From Lepiota brunneoincarnata (taxonomy: Eukaryota; Basidiomycota; Agaricomycetes; Agaricales; Agaricaceae): a DNA stretch of 64,000 bases. A program made the position numbers and the translations under genes. The stretch spans positions 186,001 through 250,000 of the forward strand of contig JAEBUN010000002.1 of the NCBI GenBank assembly GCA_023014365.1. The letters run 5' to 3'. This document shows, one piece after another, positions 1-10,149 of the stretch. Position 1 is the first letter of the stretch. Each line of letters starts with the position of its first letter. The notes beneath the pieces are model-generated. The model did not search any database, was not told the origin of the DNA, and was given only the letters and a program-made list of their open reading frames with translations.

Positions 1-1003
1 TATGTTGGTGTTCGGCATGTGTTTTCGAGTTGTGGACATATTCCAGGAGTGGGAGTGCCTTTACCCATTTGTTCGGGTTTGATGAGCAATAGATGCCAAG
101 GTAGAGTTCTATTTCTTGATTGAATCGCTCTGTTTGTCCGTCTGTCTGGGGGTGGTAGGTGGTAGAGAGTGCTTGTTCGATTCCGAGTTGTTTGTAGAAT
201 TCTTTCATGGATTTGGCAGCGAATCTGGGGTCGCGATCACTGAGAACTTTCTCGGGAAGGCCAAATCTAGAGAATAGCCGTTTGATAAGAATTTCGGCGA
301 TCTTGTCCGCGTTGGCGGTTTTCGCAGTAGGTTCTAGAATTATCCCCTTCGTAAGCTGGTCGACCACGACCAGTATAGAATCATGGGGTCCGTCCGGGGG
401 TAGGTCTGTGATAAGATCCATCGAGATGTTCGAGAATGGACGGGTAGAATGGGGTCCAGGGATAGGTTGAAGCGGTGGTTTTAGGGGGTGGCGATTGATC
501 TTGTATTGTTGGCAAGCACCACATCCTTTGACGTAGTTTTTGACAAATGATCGCATCCCGGGCCAGTAGGCGTATTCCTGGAGTTTTCTAGTTGTTTCTG
601 CGATTCCAGGGTGTCCTGCGGTGGGTGAGTCGTGTACTCTTTGCAGTAGGCGGCGTCTGAGGTGTAAATCTTGTGGTATAAATAGTTTTCCTTGAACACG
701 TGGGTGTCCTGAGTCATCTTCTTGGGCGATGTCGGTCTGTTTCTTTTTCTTCCACAGCTCTTTTATTTCCTGTTTAGTATTTTCGTCGATAATATGGATA
801 TGTTGTGGCTGTTTTGAGGTGAAGAATTTGTCAGGGAGTGCAACGACCTGTTTGTTGTCTCTTGTCTTGGGTTCATGATCGGGTCGTCTGGAAAGGGCAT
901 CTGCTGGTCCATTTTTCTTTCCAGGGATATGTCGGATTTCGATGTCAAATCGTTGCATATAGGCAATCCATCGGGCTTGTCTTCTGCTGAGGTCTTCAGG
1001 TTT
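1..1003 (-). pseudogene. pol: Pol of G1, continued: RNase H end and integrase, running off the window
   Basis: After the single-base frameshift near 1003 the reading continues to position 1. It covers the RNase H C-terminus (IPGKKNGP.DALSRRP), the integrase H2C2 zinc-binding segment (VHDSPTAGHPG ... GCGACQQYK) and the integrase core. The core shows SMDLITDLP, LSDRDPRF (second Asp) and a third-carboxylate region HPQTDGQTERFNQEIE. Only the upstream frameshift breaks continuity with RT. The chromodomain expected from G2 would lie outside the window. Confidence 0.85.
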
Positions 1004-2757
1004 CTCCAGCGGCGAAGGTTGTCGTGATCTGACCATACGATGGTCTTGTGTAATGATCCTTCTATGTGGTGACGCCATTCTTTGAGTGCTCGGATAATGG
1101 CGAAGAGTTCCTGTTCGGAGCAATGATAGTTGCGTTCTGCTGGTGAGAATCCTTTCGAGAAGTATGCGACTGGGTGTTTAACTCCATTGTTGTCGCGTTG
1201 AAGTAGGACTGCTCCTGATGCAAATAGTGATGCGTCGCATTCGATTTCGAAGGGTTTGTCTCGGTCGGGGACCATTAATACCGGTTCGCTTTGGAATTTT
1301 CTCTTGAGAGTATCGAAGGCGTTCTGGCATTCTTCTGTCCATTCGAATTTCTTGGTTTTGGACATTAGGGCATTGAGAGGTTTTGCCCATGTGGCGTATT
1401 GGTGTATGAATTTTCGATAGAAGTTGCAAAATCCTATGAATTTTCGTACATCGTGCGGGGTAGTTGGTGTTGGCCATTCAGCGATGCCTTTGAGCTTTGC
1501 TGGGTCCATCGAAACTGAGTCGGGAGTGATAATAACTCCTAGATATTCGAGTCGTTGTCGTTCGAATTCGCATTTCTCGGTTTTGAGGTATAGATCGTTG
1601 TCCTTGAGTATCTTAAGTACTTCTCTTGTGAGGCGTCGAAGTTCTTGTTTTGTTTTTGCGTGAATGAGGATGTCGTCCATGTAAACGATTACTCCTCCAT
1701 TGTCGATGAGTTTTCGGAATAATGAGTCCATCATGGTTTGGAATGTTGCTGGGGAGTTACACATTCCAAAGAACATGACCGTGGGTTCGAATAATCCTCG
1801 GGGTGTCCTGAAGGCTCCTTTCCATTCATCTCCTTTGCGTATGCGGATGTTGTTGTATCCTGCTCGTATGTCGAGTTTGGTAAAGTATTTTGATCCTCGG
1901 AGTTTGTCGAGAATATGAGAGATGAGGGGGAGGTTGTATGCATTTTTGACGGTATGCTCATTGAGGTACCTGTAGTCTTGACAGGGGCGTAGTTTTCCGT
2001 CTTTCTTTCCTACGAAGAAGAAAGGTGATGCCATTGGCGATTCGGATGGTCGAATGTATCCCTTTTGAAGGTTTTCTTCTAGGAACGTGTCGAGTTCCTT
2101 TTCTTCATTGAGGGAGAGTCGGTAGGACTTCATGGCAATTGGTTTGAATGATTCCTTGAGTTCAATTTTGTGATCCCATGGTCGTTGTGGGGGGAATCGT
2201 TCAGCTTGTTTCTTGCTAAATACTGGGAGGTATTCGTGGAATTCCGTAGGTACGACTTTTCTTGGGTCGTCGTTTTTCTTTTCTCCGTGTTGTACGGCGA
2301 GGAATTGTGATGCGGAGGCTTTGAAGTTGATTTCTTCGAAGCTTGTGGGCTCTAGTGTGGAGATGTGGTTGAGTTGGTCGTTGTAGATCCAATCGGGTTC
2401 CATGGATTGGATGAGTTCTCGGAATATAGTGTTGTCCCAACGTTCGTTTCTCCAGCGTAGTTGTTTGGCATCCCAGTCGATGTCTGGGTTGTGTTCTGCG
2501 AGCCAAGGGAATCCAAGGATGAGTCTTGGGCTTCCGAGGGAGACTACTTTTGGTTTGATCTCCATATTCTTCCCGTTAACCATTAGGTTGAGGGTCGTGT
2601 AGTGGGTGGCTGTTCCATTTTCGTTAACAGATCCATCGGCATTTCGTACTTCGATGGGTCGATCGAGGGGTGTTGTTTTGAATGAATGTTGTTTGACCAT
2701 TCCGGGGTCAATGAAGTTTCCTGCTGCTCCTGAGTCGAGTAGGGCGAGTAGTTCCAC
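763..2757 (-). CDS. pol: Pol of G1: aspartic protease, reverse transcriptase, RNase H (frameshifted at the end)
   Basis: The 664-codon frame contains an aspartic protease with LLDSGAAGNFID (active Asp at residue 8). Next is a Ty3-type RT with LDIRAGYNN (catalytic Asp near 296) and YMDD at 359-362, then an RNase H with ECDAS and EQELFAIIRAL. The frame has no ATG at its start; it is open only after a stop near 2800, so translation as a gag-pol fusion or after protease release is likely. After RRWRN the sequence has one A fewer than G2 (AGAAACC against AGAAAACC, plus strand 999-1005). That shifts the frame, so the last 75 residues before 763 are spurious and true Pol continues in the integrase frame. 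RT itself appears catalytically intact. Confidence 0.9.
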   Translation of the reverse strand: MELLALLDSGAAGNFIDPGMVKQHSFKTTPLDRPIEVRNADGSVNENGTATHYTTLNLMVNGKNMEIKPKVVSLGSPRLILGFPWLAEHNPDIDWDAKQLRWRNERWDNTIFRELIQSMEPDWIYNDQLNHISTLEPTSFEEINFKASASQFLAVQHGEKKNDDPRKVVPTEFHEYLPVFSKKQAERFPPQRPWDHKIELKESFKPIAMKSYRLSLNEEKELDTFLEENLQKGYIRPSESPMASPFFFVGKKDGKLRPCQDYRYLNEHTVKNAYNLPLISHILDKLRGSKYFTKLDIRAGYNNIRIRKGDEWKGAFRTPRGLFEPTVMFFGMCNSPATFQTMMDSLFRKLIDNGGVIVYMDDILIHAKTKQELRRLTREVLKILKDNDLYLKTEKCEFERQRLEYLGVIITPDSVSMDPAKLKGIAEWPTPTTPHDVRKFIGFCNFYRKFIHQYATWAKPLNALMSKTKKFEWTEECQNAFDTLKRKFQSEPVLMVPDRDKPFEIECDASLFASGAVLLQRDNNGVKHPVAYFSKGFSPAERNYHCSEQELFAIIRALKEWRHHIEGSLHKTIVWSDHDNLRRWRNLKTSAEDKPDGLPICNDLTSKSDISLERKMDQQMPFPDDPIMNPRQETTNRSLHSLTNSSPQNSHNISILSTKILNRK

Positions 2758-2918
2758 GCTTTCGGGTCCTTCCTTAGTGAATTTGTGTTTTCGGATTCAA
2801 CAGGGTAGATGTATTACGCGTGCTGACGATTCCTGTAACTTTACAACATTAATATCATTTTGTGAATAGGAAAGGGAAGGAGGTCTTTGTGGAGGGCTAG
2901 ACGTGGTGGCTAGTCTCC

Positions 2919-4043
2919 TTAGGCAAAATCCTTAACCAGAGGGGCATCTGGGTGATTGGATTCATTTGCAAAATGTTCGTAGATGTCCTCGACTTCTTCG
3001 TCGGTTGCATCTTCTAGTATGTTGTATAGCGAGTTCTTTTTCCTGTAGCTTGCTTGTCTTCTTCTGGATATCGCATTTGACCGGTTTCTGGCATCCAAAT
3101 TGCGGGGTAATTCGGATCGGCGATATATTGTCTTCTTGGTGGGGCATTCGCGGGCGAAGTGTCCAGTCTTGCGGCAGTTGAAGCATCTCTTTTCTTTGAG
3201 ATCCTTTCTTTGGGCGTCCGTGAGGATTGCATTGAGGGCTTCGTGGGTGCGTTCTTGTACCAACTGGTGGAGTCTGTCTTCTTCGGTCTCCTCGTCTTCA
3301 TCAGCTTCCTCGGCGAGTAGATCTGGCTCGTCCTCAAAGTCGAGGTTGTAGACTGCTTCGGCGAGTTGGTCAATATCCATTGCGTTAGGGTCTGTTGCTT
3401 GATAGGGCAGTGGGACACGGCGCGTAAAAGCATTTCTTTTCCCTTTAAATGGGCAAGTGCGCGAAGTCGTTGAAAACGAGGGAGTTCCTCGAGTTTGCAT
3501 ATAGTCGCGTTGAGTTTGTAGTATTTGATATGCTGTTCGAGCTTGCTTGAACCAGTCGCTGAGTTTGTTTCCTGGATTGAGGCTAATTGTCTTGATTGCG
3601 ACGGGGCGATCCAGCCCGTTCTTGAAATAGTTGACCGCCGCCACTCCATCTCCAAGGTCGGCCTGATAGGCAAGTATCTGGAACTGGGATATGTAATCAT
3701 CGATATATCGTCCATTCTGTTTGAGGTGGCAGATTCTGTCCATTGCATCGGCGGGGACATTGTTTGGGGCGAAGGATGTATCGAGTCCTTCGAGAAATTT
3801 CTTCCATGTCGGAAGGGTCTGGCTTCCATCAAGTTCTTTGTTTGATTCCAAGAATGCTCCTCTCCATGTTGCGGGGGGGCCGGTGGACATGTATGAAAGG
3901 GCGAATTGTATCTTGGTCTTGTCATCGGAAAAGGCTCCTGGCTTTGCATCGATGTATAGCTGTACTGCATCCTTCCAGAGGCGGAAGTAGTCGGTCTCTC
4001 CATTAAAGGTTGGGGGTGTGTTGATTTTTGCGGAGGAGGCCAT
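2919..4043 (-). CDS. gag: Gag polyprotein of G1
   Basis: This 374-aa structural protein of a Ty3/gypsy element assembles the virus-like particle and binds RNA. Residues 10-180 match the retrotransposon Gag fold in layout (NGETDYFRLWKDAV, later DDYISQFQILAYQADLGD). An acidic stretch (DEDEETEEDR, 248-257) precedes a CCHC zinc knuckle CFNCRKTGHFAREC at 287-300, followed by a basic segment. The ATG at 4043 is chosen because it precedes the conserved MASS(A/T)KINTPPTF start found in G2 at 36648. The frame stays open upstream through a Pro/Ser-rich region (to about 4500) without an ATG in this copy. G2 has an ATG at 36195 there, so a longer Gag is possible. A second open frame overlaps almost all of this gene. 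Confidence 0.93.
   Translation of the reverse strand: MASSAKINTPPTFNGETDYFRLWKDAVQLYIDAKPGAFSDDKTKIQFALSYMSTGPPATWRGAFLESNKELDGSQTLPTWKKFLEGLDTSFAPNNVPADAMDRICHLKQNGRYIDDYISQFQILAYQADLGDGVAAVNYFKNGLDRPVAIKTISLNPGNKLSDWFKQARTAYQILQTQRDYMQTRGTPSFSTTSRTCPFKGKRNAFTRRVPLPYQATDPNAMDIDQLAEAVYNLDFEDEPDLLAEEADEDEETEEDRLHQLVQERTHEALNAILTDAQRKDLKEKRCFNCRKTGHFARECPTKKTIYRRSELPRNLDARNRSNAISRRRQASYRKKNSLYNILEDATDEEVEDIYEHFANESNHPDAPLVKDFA
3014..4003 (-). CDS. Overlapping +1-frame open reading frame inside gag, function unknown
   Basis: This frame starts at the second base of gag codons and has its first ATG 40 nt downstream of the gag ATG. It runs 329 codons to a stop at 3014. The same frame is also open upstream of that ATG to about 4536, with no ATG. 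In G2 the same frame is open from about 36106 to 37293. Pol of the same element has no shadow frame longer than about 100 codons, so this openness is unusual. The product would be rich in Pro, Thr, Ser, Gln and Asn, with no domain I recognise. It may be an accessory protein reached by leaky scanning, or a by-product of gag codon bias. Expression is unproven. Confidence 0.3.
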   Translation of the reverse strand: MERPTTSASGRMQYSYTSMQSQEPFPMTRPRYNSPFHTCPPAPPQHGEEHSWNQTKNLMEARPFRHGRNFSKDSIHPSPQTMSPPMQWTESATSNRMDDISMITYPSSRYLPIRPTLEMEWRRSTISRTGWIAPSQSRQLASIQETNSATGSSKLEQHIKYYKLNATICKLEELPRFQRLRALAHLKGKEMLLRAVSHCPIKQQTLTQWILTNSPKQSTTSTLRTSQIYSPRKLMKTRRPKKTDSTSWYKNAPTKPSMQSSRTPKERISKKRDASTAARLDTSPANAPPRRQYIADPNYPAIWMPETGQMRYPEEDKQATGKRTRYTTY

Positions 4044-4956
4044 ATTGTTAATGTCAGAGGTTGTGGATTCCTCGTCGGAAGTGTGAATAGACCCGGTAGT
4101 GGGGCTAACTTCGGATGGTTCGGATTGTACAGGGGAACTGGATCGAGGCGGTGAGTGTACCGGTGATCCAAGTGGTGATGTGAGGGGTGAGAATGTTCTT
4201 GGGGGTTTCTGTTGCGAAGTGTTGTCGCTAGTTCTTGTACTTGTTGAGGGTTGAGGACCGGAGGATGGGGTAGATGTTCTATGAATCGGCTCCCCGAGCT
4301 TTGAGCGGGTAGAGGTGGCAGTTCTTTCAGGTGGTGGTTGTTTAGGTAGGGATTGAAGAACTGATGCTGGGGGTGCTGGGTATCCTGGGTCTTCTGTTCG
4401 ACGTTGAACTCTCTCGGTAGGTTGTGTAGGGTACGGTGCGGAACCAGAGGGTGAACGAGTGAGGGGTATAGGTTTTGTTTTCTTTCTAGGGTCCGTGGTG
4501 GAGGGGGTGTGAAGTTGGGTTCGGAGTCGGTTGTCGATTAGTCAGAACTGTTGGATTCTTCGTAGTCGGTGGCAAGGGGGTCGTTTCGGTTTGTAGACAG
4601 GGTGAAGAGGGAAGAAGTTGAAGGTGAAGGTGAGGGTGAATAAACAACGCTTGCGGGTGCGTTATCCCAATCGACGCTTGAAGGTGCGGATGACCTGTAT
4701 ACAATGCTTATGGGTGCGTTATCCCAATCAACACTTAAAGGTGTGGATGACCTATCAACGCTTTCGGTGCATCTGACCAAGGGTGCAGAGGGTATGGTGG
4801 CCTGCTCTACGGGGGTGTATCACCGGACAGCGACAAGGCGTGTCGTCAGATACGGTTGGCACTCGGATAGTGATAAAGCGTATCGTCTGCCGGTGTGGAA
4901 GGGTAGCGACAAGGCGTACCGATACCACGGGGTGTACGATGGAGGTTGTCCAAAGG

Positions 4957-4968
4957 AAGCTTTAATCT
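4957..4968 (-). promoter_or_regulatory. Putative self-priming primer-binding site of G1
   Basis: Minus-strand AGATTAAAGCTT lies two bases inside the LTR boundary. It is the exact reverse complement of AAGCTTTAATCT inside the same LTR (plus-strand positions 5140-5151). No tRNA-like PBS starting TGG is present here. The arrangement resembles Tf1/sushi elements, where the 5' end of the transcript folds back to prime minus-strand synthesis. The same pair is conserved in G2. Confidence 0.6.
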
Positions 4969-4970
4969 AA

Positions 4971-5669
4971 TGTTATGATCCGTGCTCCTTCTGTATCTGA
5001 GGATAACTGGAGACGGCCTTCAATCACTCTACAAGGTGTCCGAGACGGTTGGCCTTATAGAGCTTAGTGGATCGTGCTCAATGAGATAACGAGGGAAGAC
5101 GCCAAGTTAAGGCAGAGAGGTAAATGACCGCTGTTAACAAGATTAAAGCTTGAGGCTTTAATCTCTACTTGTACAGGCCTTTATATACCTATGAGGTGCT
5201 ATATACTTGTTATAGGTTACTTGGCTGTTCTACTGGTCGTGCGCAGTCCTGACCATGATGCACATCCTGGCTGATGGCATCCTAGCGTTATTTATATTAC
5301 AATGAGTCAGTACTCTCGCTACTGCTGTGCGATGTTCCATCGCTTTCCTCTGACTCATAATCTTCTTCTCCCGATTGTATCTCCATGGAGTCTTCTCCGT
5401 TCTCGCTCTCCATTCTCTCAGTGCTTCCATCCGTATCGGAGGTTGGGTCGGTTGATCCATGGTTATCTTCTTCGTCCTCGGGGTATTCCAATATATCCTC
5501 CAAGGTTATCTCCATTCCTGCTTCTCTCGCCAGGTCCTGCATGGCGGTGTAATATTCCCCTTCCTCGTCTTCGTATTCTTGTGCCCGTAGTTGGTCTGTA
5601 GTCTCCTGTACCCATCTTGTAAAGTCGAACAATAATTCTTGTTCCTCCCGGTCTGGACTGTTCATAACA
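4971..5669 (-). repeat. 5' LTR of G1
   Basis: On the minus strand the LTR begins TGTTATGA and ends TCATAACA, an 8-bp perfect inverted terminal repeat. It aligns over its whole length with both LTRs of G2 (35013-35714 and 42574-43277) and the solo LTR S1 (48547-49260). Its first half is open for about 120 codons (MNSPDREEQ... ending DSL), the same acidic reading frame seen in all four LTR copies. A TATA-like TATATAAAGG element and an AAGCTTTAATCT motif follow in the second half. Confidence 0.95.
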
Positions 5670-5799
5670 TCAAACCTCCCAAATATATCATTACTACTAC
5701 ACATCCCCCAGCCACAACAGGATGTCCCACATCAACAAGAGGATATGCCTCACCCATGACAAAACAACAGTAAGTCATTACCCCCTCCCCTGCCACACC

Positions 5800-6005
5800 A
5801 ATTCTATGGTCTACATACCAACTCTTATGGTCTATGCACCAACTCTTACAGTCTATGCACCAAATCTTACAGTCTATGCACCAATTTTTTATGGTCTATG
5901 CACTAATCTCTTATGATCTACACACTAATCTTTATGGTTTACACACCAATCCTGATGTTTACGCACCAATCCCAACAATTTACACATTAATCCTTATGAT
6001 CCTAC
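5800..6005. repeat. Minisatellite, about 22-24 bp unit
   Basis: About nine degenerate copies of a unit like CACCAATCTTATGGTCTATG lie head to tail. Copies diverge progressively to the right. Apart from this array I see no gene between 5670 and about 6350. Confidence 0.85.
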
Positions 6006-6359
6006 ACGTCAGACAATATATCCTACATTGTTGCCTATTACCTGACATATCAACACTCTATCCTAAAAATAATGCTTACCAACTGTCATGACAGATCACG
6101 CTATCATAGATCCCTTTATGCAAGGGAGAGATATAGAAAACACACAACCAATCCAAATACAAAAAGAACGTCCCCAAATCATTTCAGGTTTCACAGGGAA
6201 AGCCACCCCCTTCATCATCCTGGAAACCATTCAAGCCAAGATATGAAAAGGCTGGAATGAGCATATTCCCTTATCATACCTCACTGACTAAAACTGTACC
6301 CCAGGTTGTAACCCCACATCAACCAACCCAGAATACTCTATTGACAAGGACACATGTGT

Positions 6360-7055
6360 CCTTCTACCCATAGATAGACCATTAAATGATAGGAATGAAC
6401 ATAGACTTTCCTTTGACAAGTGGCACCAAGCCTGGTCCCGCCTTTTAGAGCTCCTTCACTTATACATCCCAGATATCCATGGGGCCTGGAAGAAACACTT
6501 CAAATATATCTTATCAGCCCCAGACCATGCTGCCAAGTGGGATTTCTGGTGAGAGTATGACATTAATGTCAGACAGCAGTCAGTCATTCTCCCAATCAAT
6601 CCTACCCTTTTCCATTGCAAGATCTGGGACAATGTAATTGCAAATACCCTCAGCCATTGTGCAATACAGATTGTCCAAAATGAGATGACAAACAAGCCTA
6701 CCTCTCAGAGACCCCCACCACCATCATCAAAACCCATCTCCTACACCCCTTGAGGTGATCCATCGACATGTCTCCTACAATCCAACTGGAAGTCATCTCA
6801 CTGCTGTTTTCTCTGTGGAGATTGAAACCATGCATCATGACAATACACAACAAATACACTCCCATCTGGGAGACCACTGGTCCTTCCGATTGGATCAGAT
6901 GGAAAGCAACAAGATTCCAAAGGAAAAATCTACTGTTTTTCATGGAATGAAGTTTCAGGATGTCAAAATGGATGTAATTGCACCTGGGGAGATCACAAGT
7001 GTAGTCTCTGCAAAGGACCTGGACATGGAGCACAATTGTGCATCTCTGTCTGAGT
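6360..7055 (+). pseudogene. Gag-like segment of the YR element
   Basis: Translated in pieces, the plus strand gives LSFDKWHQAWSRLLELL, then IHGAWKKHFKYILSAPDHAA and WDFW, a stop, and EYDINVRQQS. This matches the pattern of Gag-like proteins that precede RT in fungal YR retrotransposons. A Cys-rich tail follows with CCFLCGD, and later CNCTWGDHKCSLCK and GPGHGAQLC, resembling zinc knuckles. There are several in-frame stops (for example the TGA after WDFW) and frame changes, so this copy cannot make an intact protein. Boundaries are approximate. Confidence 0.65.
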
Positions 7056-7069
7056 TCTTACTAATCACA

Positions 7070-8285
7070 ACCCCACTTCGTGCATACACCTGGGAGGAAA
7101 AGCTTCGCACATCATGTCTATATGAAGATTTCTCAGACATACCATACAGTATCTCACATGGCTTTGACACAGGAATACAATCAAAATTATTACACACCTT
7201 TACTCCACCTAATCACATGTCAGCCCTTGATAACCCCAAAACTATCAATAATCATCTTAAAAAGAACTCCAGGCAGGCCAATATACAGGACCCTTTTCCT
7301 GCTCACAACTTGAATTAATTATTGGTCCCTTCCATACTTCCCCTCTTGGGATGGTACCCAAACCCAACTCAACTGAAAAGCTCCAAGTAATACAAGATCT
7401 ATCATATCTACAAGATAACCCATCTCAGTCTTCAGTCAATGCTGAGATCAACTCAAGCAAATTCCCATGCGATTGGGGAACCTTTTACTAGATATATAAA
7501 ATTGTCTGTGATGCCCCTTCAGGTTCCCAAGCAGCCACAATGGATGTCAATGCTACTTTCTGATGCTGTCCAATCACCCCTGAACAACAACCCCATTTCA
7601 TCATTCATTGGGATAACCTTTTCTACATTGATCATAATGCCCTATTTGGAGCATCCAGTTCAGGAGGAGTCTTTGGCCACCTAGCAGATGCAATGACAGC
7701 CCTAATCAAATATCATATAAACTCACCTTGCAAGAACTGGGTTGATGATTTTGTTCTCTTCCATTTCCCCCTTACAGCAATCAATCTAAGGGACCCTCCA
7801 TATTACATATACGACCTTACTACCATCTATCAGTTAGCTGACACCTTAGGGTGGCCCTGGAAACCATCCAAAACACGCCCCTTCAGCCCCCAATTCAAAT
7901 ATCTTGGCTTTGTATGGGATCTTGATGCCAAGACCATAAAAATTCCAGAACATAAAAAAGTCAAATACCTAATAAAGTTATCACCTTGGCAGTCACCCAA
8001 ACCCAGTTCACAAAAAGAAACAGAATCTATTCTCAGCACCCTAGTTCACTGCTCACTAGCACTTCCTGATAGTCAATCTCATTTACCTGCCATCTCACAA
8101 TTTGCAGCCTCCTTTAATGGGAAGTCACAGTTCTCAAAATGGACCCCAAACTCAACCGTCACTCTAGACATTCAGTGGTGGATGACACAATTAAAAAACC
8201 CTTTCTGCAGTTTGCCAATACTCACACCACCCCCACCATCCAATACTGAATTGTGGGTAGACACATCCACATCCTGGGGTATCGG
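7070..8285 (+). pseudogene. Reverse transcriptase and RNase H N-terminus of the YR element
   Basis: The frame TPLRAYTWEEKL ... HGFDTGIQ ... TFTPPNHMSAL opens the RT. It shifts near 7310 and continues GPFHTSPLGMVPKPNS, VNAEINSSKFPCDWGTF, APSGSQAATMDVNATF and FGASSSGGVFGHLADA. The catalytic region is WVDDFVLFHF near 7740-7770, followed by KYLGFVWDLDAKTIKIPE, a hallmark of DIRS/Ngaro-type RTs. RNase H begins with ELWVDTSTSWGIG and is cut at about 8285 by an insertion. Two internal stops (near 7487 and 7560) and one frameshift make it non-functional. Confidence 0.85.
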
Positions 8286-10143
8286 TGAAATGTGGATTAC
8301 TTTCCAAGATCGAAAACAAAGTTTGTTAACAAGTTTGCTTATTCTGACTTTTATAAGTTTGTGGGGGAGAGGTTGTCACAGATCTCCAGAAATATATTCA
8401 ATTCTAATGTTTTTAGGGTCTTGGTAAGTTATTCTCTTAGTCTCCAACTAGACAGTTGTCCTATCTGAATACAATGGGAACTTTGACAGTTGTTACTATA
8501 TAATATGTTAACTGATATCTTCATGATTCGATAAGTCAGGCAAAATGCAAGCTTTTGCAATCAGTGAACCTCCATAGACCTAGCAGACAATGTGTTCTAA
8601 TGGGCCCTAGTGTACTACATCCTTTTCTCTTGACAATACTATAAATTTGCACTACCCAGCGAGACAGGCTTTTTGACAAGCTCCTGCAGTAAGTGTCTTT
8701 AAGCTAGTAGGCCTAGCAGACAGCATTATCTAACAGGCCCTAGTGCACTACAGCTTCTGAACGATGCAATAAAACTTTATACTACTCAGCAAGACAGGCT
8801 TCTTGTGAGCTCCTGCAGTAAGTATCTTTAAACTAGATAGACCTAGTGGACAGCATTTTCAACAGGTCCTAGCATACTATGTTCACTTCTCAATTAAACA
8901 GCTCTACAATTCAATGGTATACTTCTGAGGCAAGGCCTCTAAGAGAAACCCAAAGAAACAGAAGTTAGTGAACTTTCTAGTTAAGAACAGAAGAGTTGTA
9001 GCAACTTGTATTCAGTTCTCAAGTCAAGCAGAAGGGTCTGTCAATATCTCAATTGCTTCAATGGGTTTGGTTTTAAAGAGTATAACTCTTTAAGTCTCTG
9101 GTGGTCTATGACTGAAGAAAATTGCATAAAATTGCTTTATATTCCTATCCTAATTGACCATACAATCAGGGGGGGGAATAGGCAAGCGGTTTCTTGCCTC
9201 CCATGTAATTTACAGATGAGTTTTTATAACAATATACAATTAACTTATGGATATACCTGAAACAAGCCTTCAGCTTCATCATTTTATTGTCTCCTCATCA
9301 TTTGGGAGCATCATTCTAGGAGTTCTGATATCAGCAACATCAATTTGCTTTCAGGGGCTTGCTCCTTAGGTGCCTGGCTATTTATATCACAGCCAGCTGG
9401 GTTAGCAAGTTTCCTCGCTAATGTTTATCTATTGGTTTTTATTTTATTCTTTGACTCTCCACACCTGAGTTTTCAACCCTAATGTTCTAAAGTCCACTTC
9501 CATAGTCTTCAGGTAGTAGACTAACACTAGAATTAATTAGCTTATTCTATTCTTATCAATCTTCATTTTCTAGTTCATCATTTCTGATCTCTTTTTGTTT
9601 CTATGAGGGGGCATCCTTCCCTGAGTACCCTCTGGGATACCCCCATTCGATCCCTTAGGTTTCAATATCATCAGAACCATTCCAAGGGGACATTCTTGTT
9701 AGGGCATTAGCTAATCCCTACATTCTTTTGTCAAGATTCACTCCTGGACCTGTTATTATGACTAGGTACCATCCGGATGACATAGGCATTGTGACTCGTC
9801 CGCTTTCTAGGGCAGAGGCAAAGAAATGGGTCTTTTGTGCAGTCGTGAGTATCTTAACTAATATCTTAGTTAACATGGTATCAGATACAATGCTCAGGTA
9901 CATTCATACCAGAGTCATTCTTCCATAGCCTTATCACCAATAAGTTAGTTAACATCACTTTTACTTGTCTGGGTGTTCTGGTTCTGTTTCTGAGATGTCT
10001 GCCTTCACATATTTTAGAATGTATTCTAAATCTCTCGCACCCAGTGTCTGACCATGGCCATATACTGATATTATTCAGTAACGGAGAGTTAGTTATTTTA
10101 TTAGCTAGTGATTTCACAAATGAAATGATTTTGTGGCACAACA
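8286..10143. mobile_element. Uncertain insert disrupting the YR RNase H gene, possibly a Copia-type LTR fragment
   Basis: RNase H stops making sense after GIG at about 8285 and resumes at about 10150 with VLDKEWDSW. The flanks share ATCGG/ATCAG, a plausible mutated target duplication, and the insert would then run TGAAATG...CACAACA. Inside are GTTAACA followed directly by TGGTATCAGA (9876-9885), the usual initiator-Met primer site of Copia elements, a G-run near 9170, and 130-bp tandem repeats. No coding region was recognised. It could be one very long LTR plus a short remnant. Confidence 0.5.
8579..8890. repeat. Tandem repeat, about 130-bp unit, about 2.4 copies
   Basis: Copies begin at 8579 and 8712, with a partial one at 8842. 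All begin CCTAG(C/T)(A/G)GAC, pass through GGCCCTAGTG.ACTAC and CAAGACAGGCTT-like segments, and end with CTCCTGCAGTAAGT. Confidence 0.85.
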
Positions 10144-10149
10144 TCAGTG

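Larger units (their letters stand above)
1..5669 (-). mobile_element. G1: Ty3/gypsy chromodomain-type LTR retrotransposon, 3' end beyond window
   Basis: In minus-strand order this element has a 5' LTR (5669-4971), leader, gag (4043-2919), and pol with protease, RT, RNase H and integrase (2757 to position 1). The end of integrase, the chromodomain and the 3' LTR lie beyond the window start. It is the better preserved of two copies in the window; G2 at 35013-43277 is the other. The visible coding part has one clear pol frameshift, in an A-run at 1001-1004. Catalytic motifs look intact. The five bases after the LTR are TCAAA (5670-5674); the matching left TSD cannot be seen. Confidence 0.93.

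Noticed and set aside
207..470. Plus-strand frames over the G1 integrase, and the matching ones in G2 at 40223-40486
   Set aside because: They are antisense shadows of the integrase core and share no known domain.
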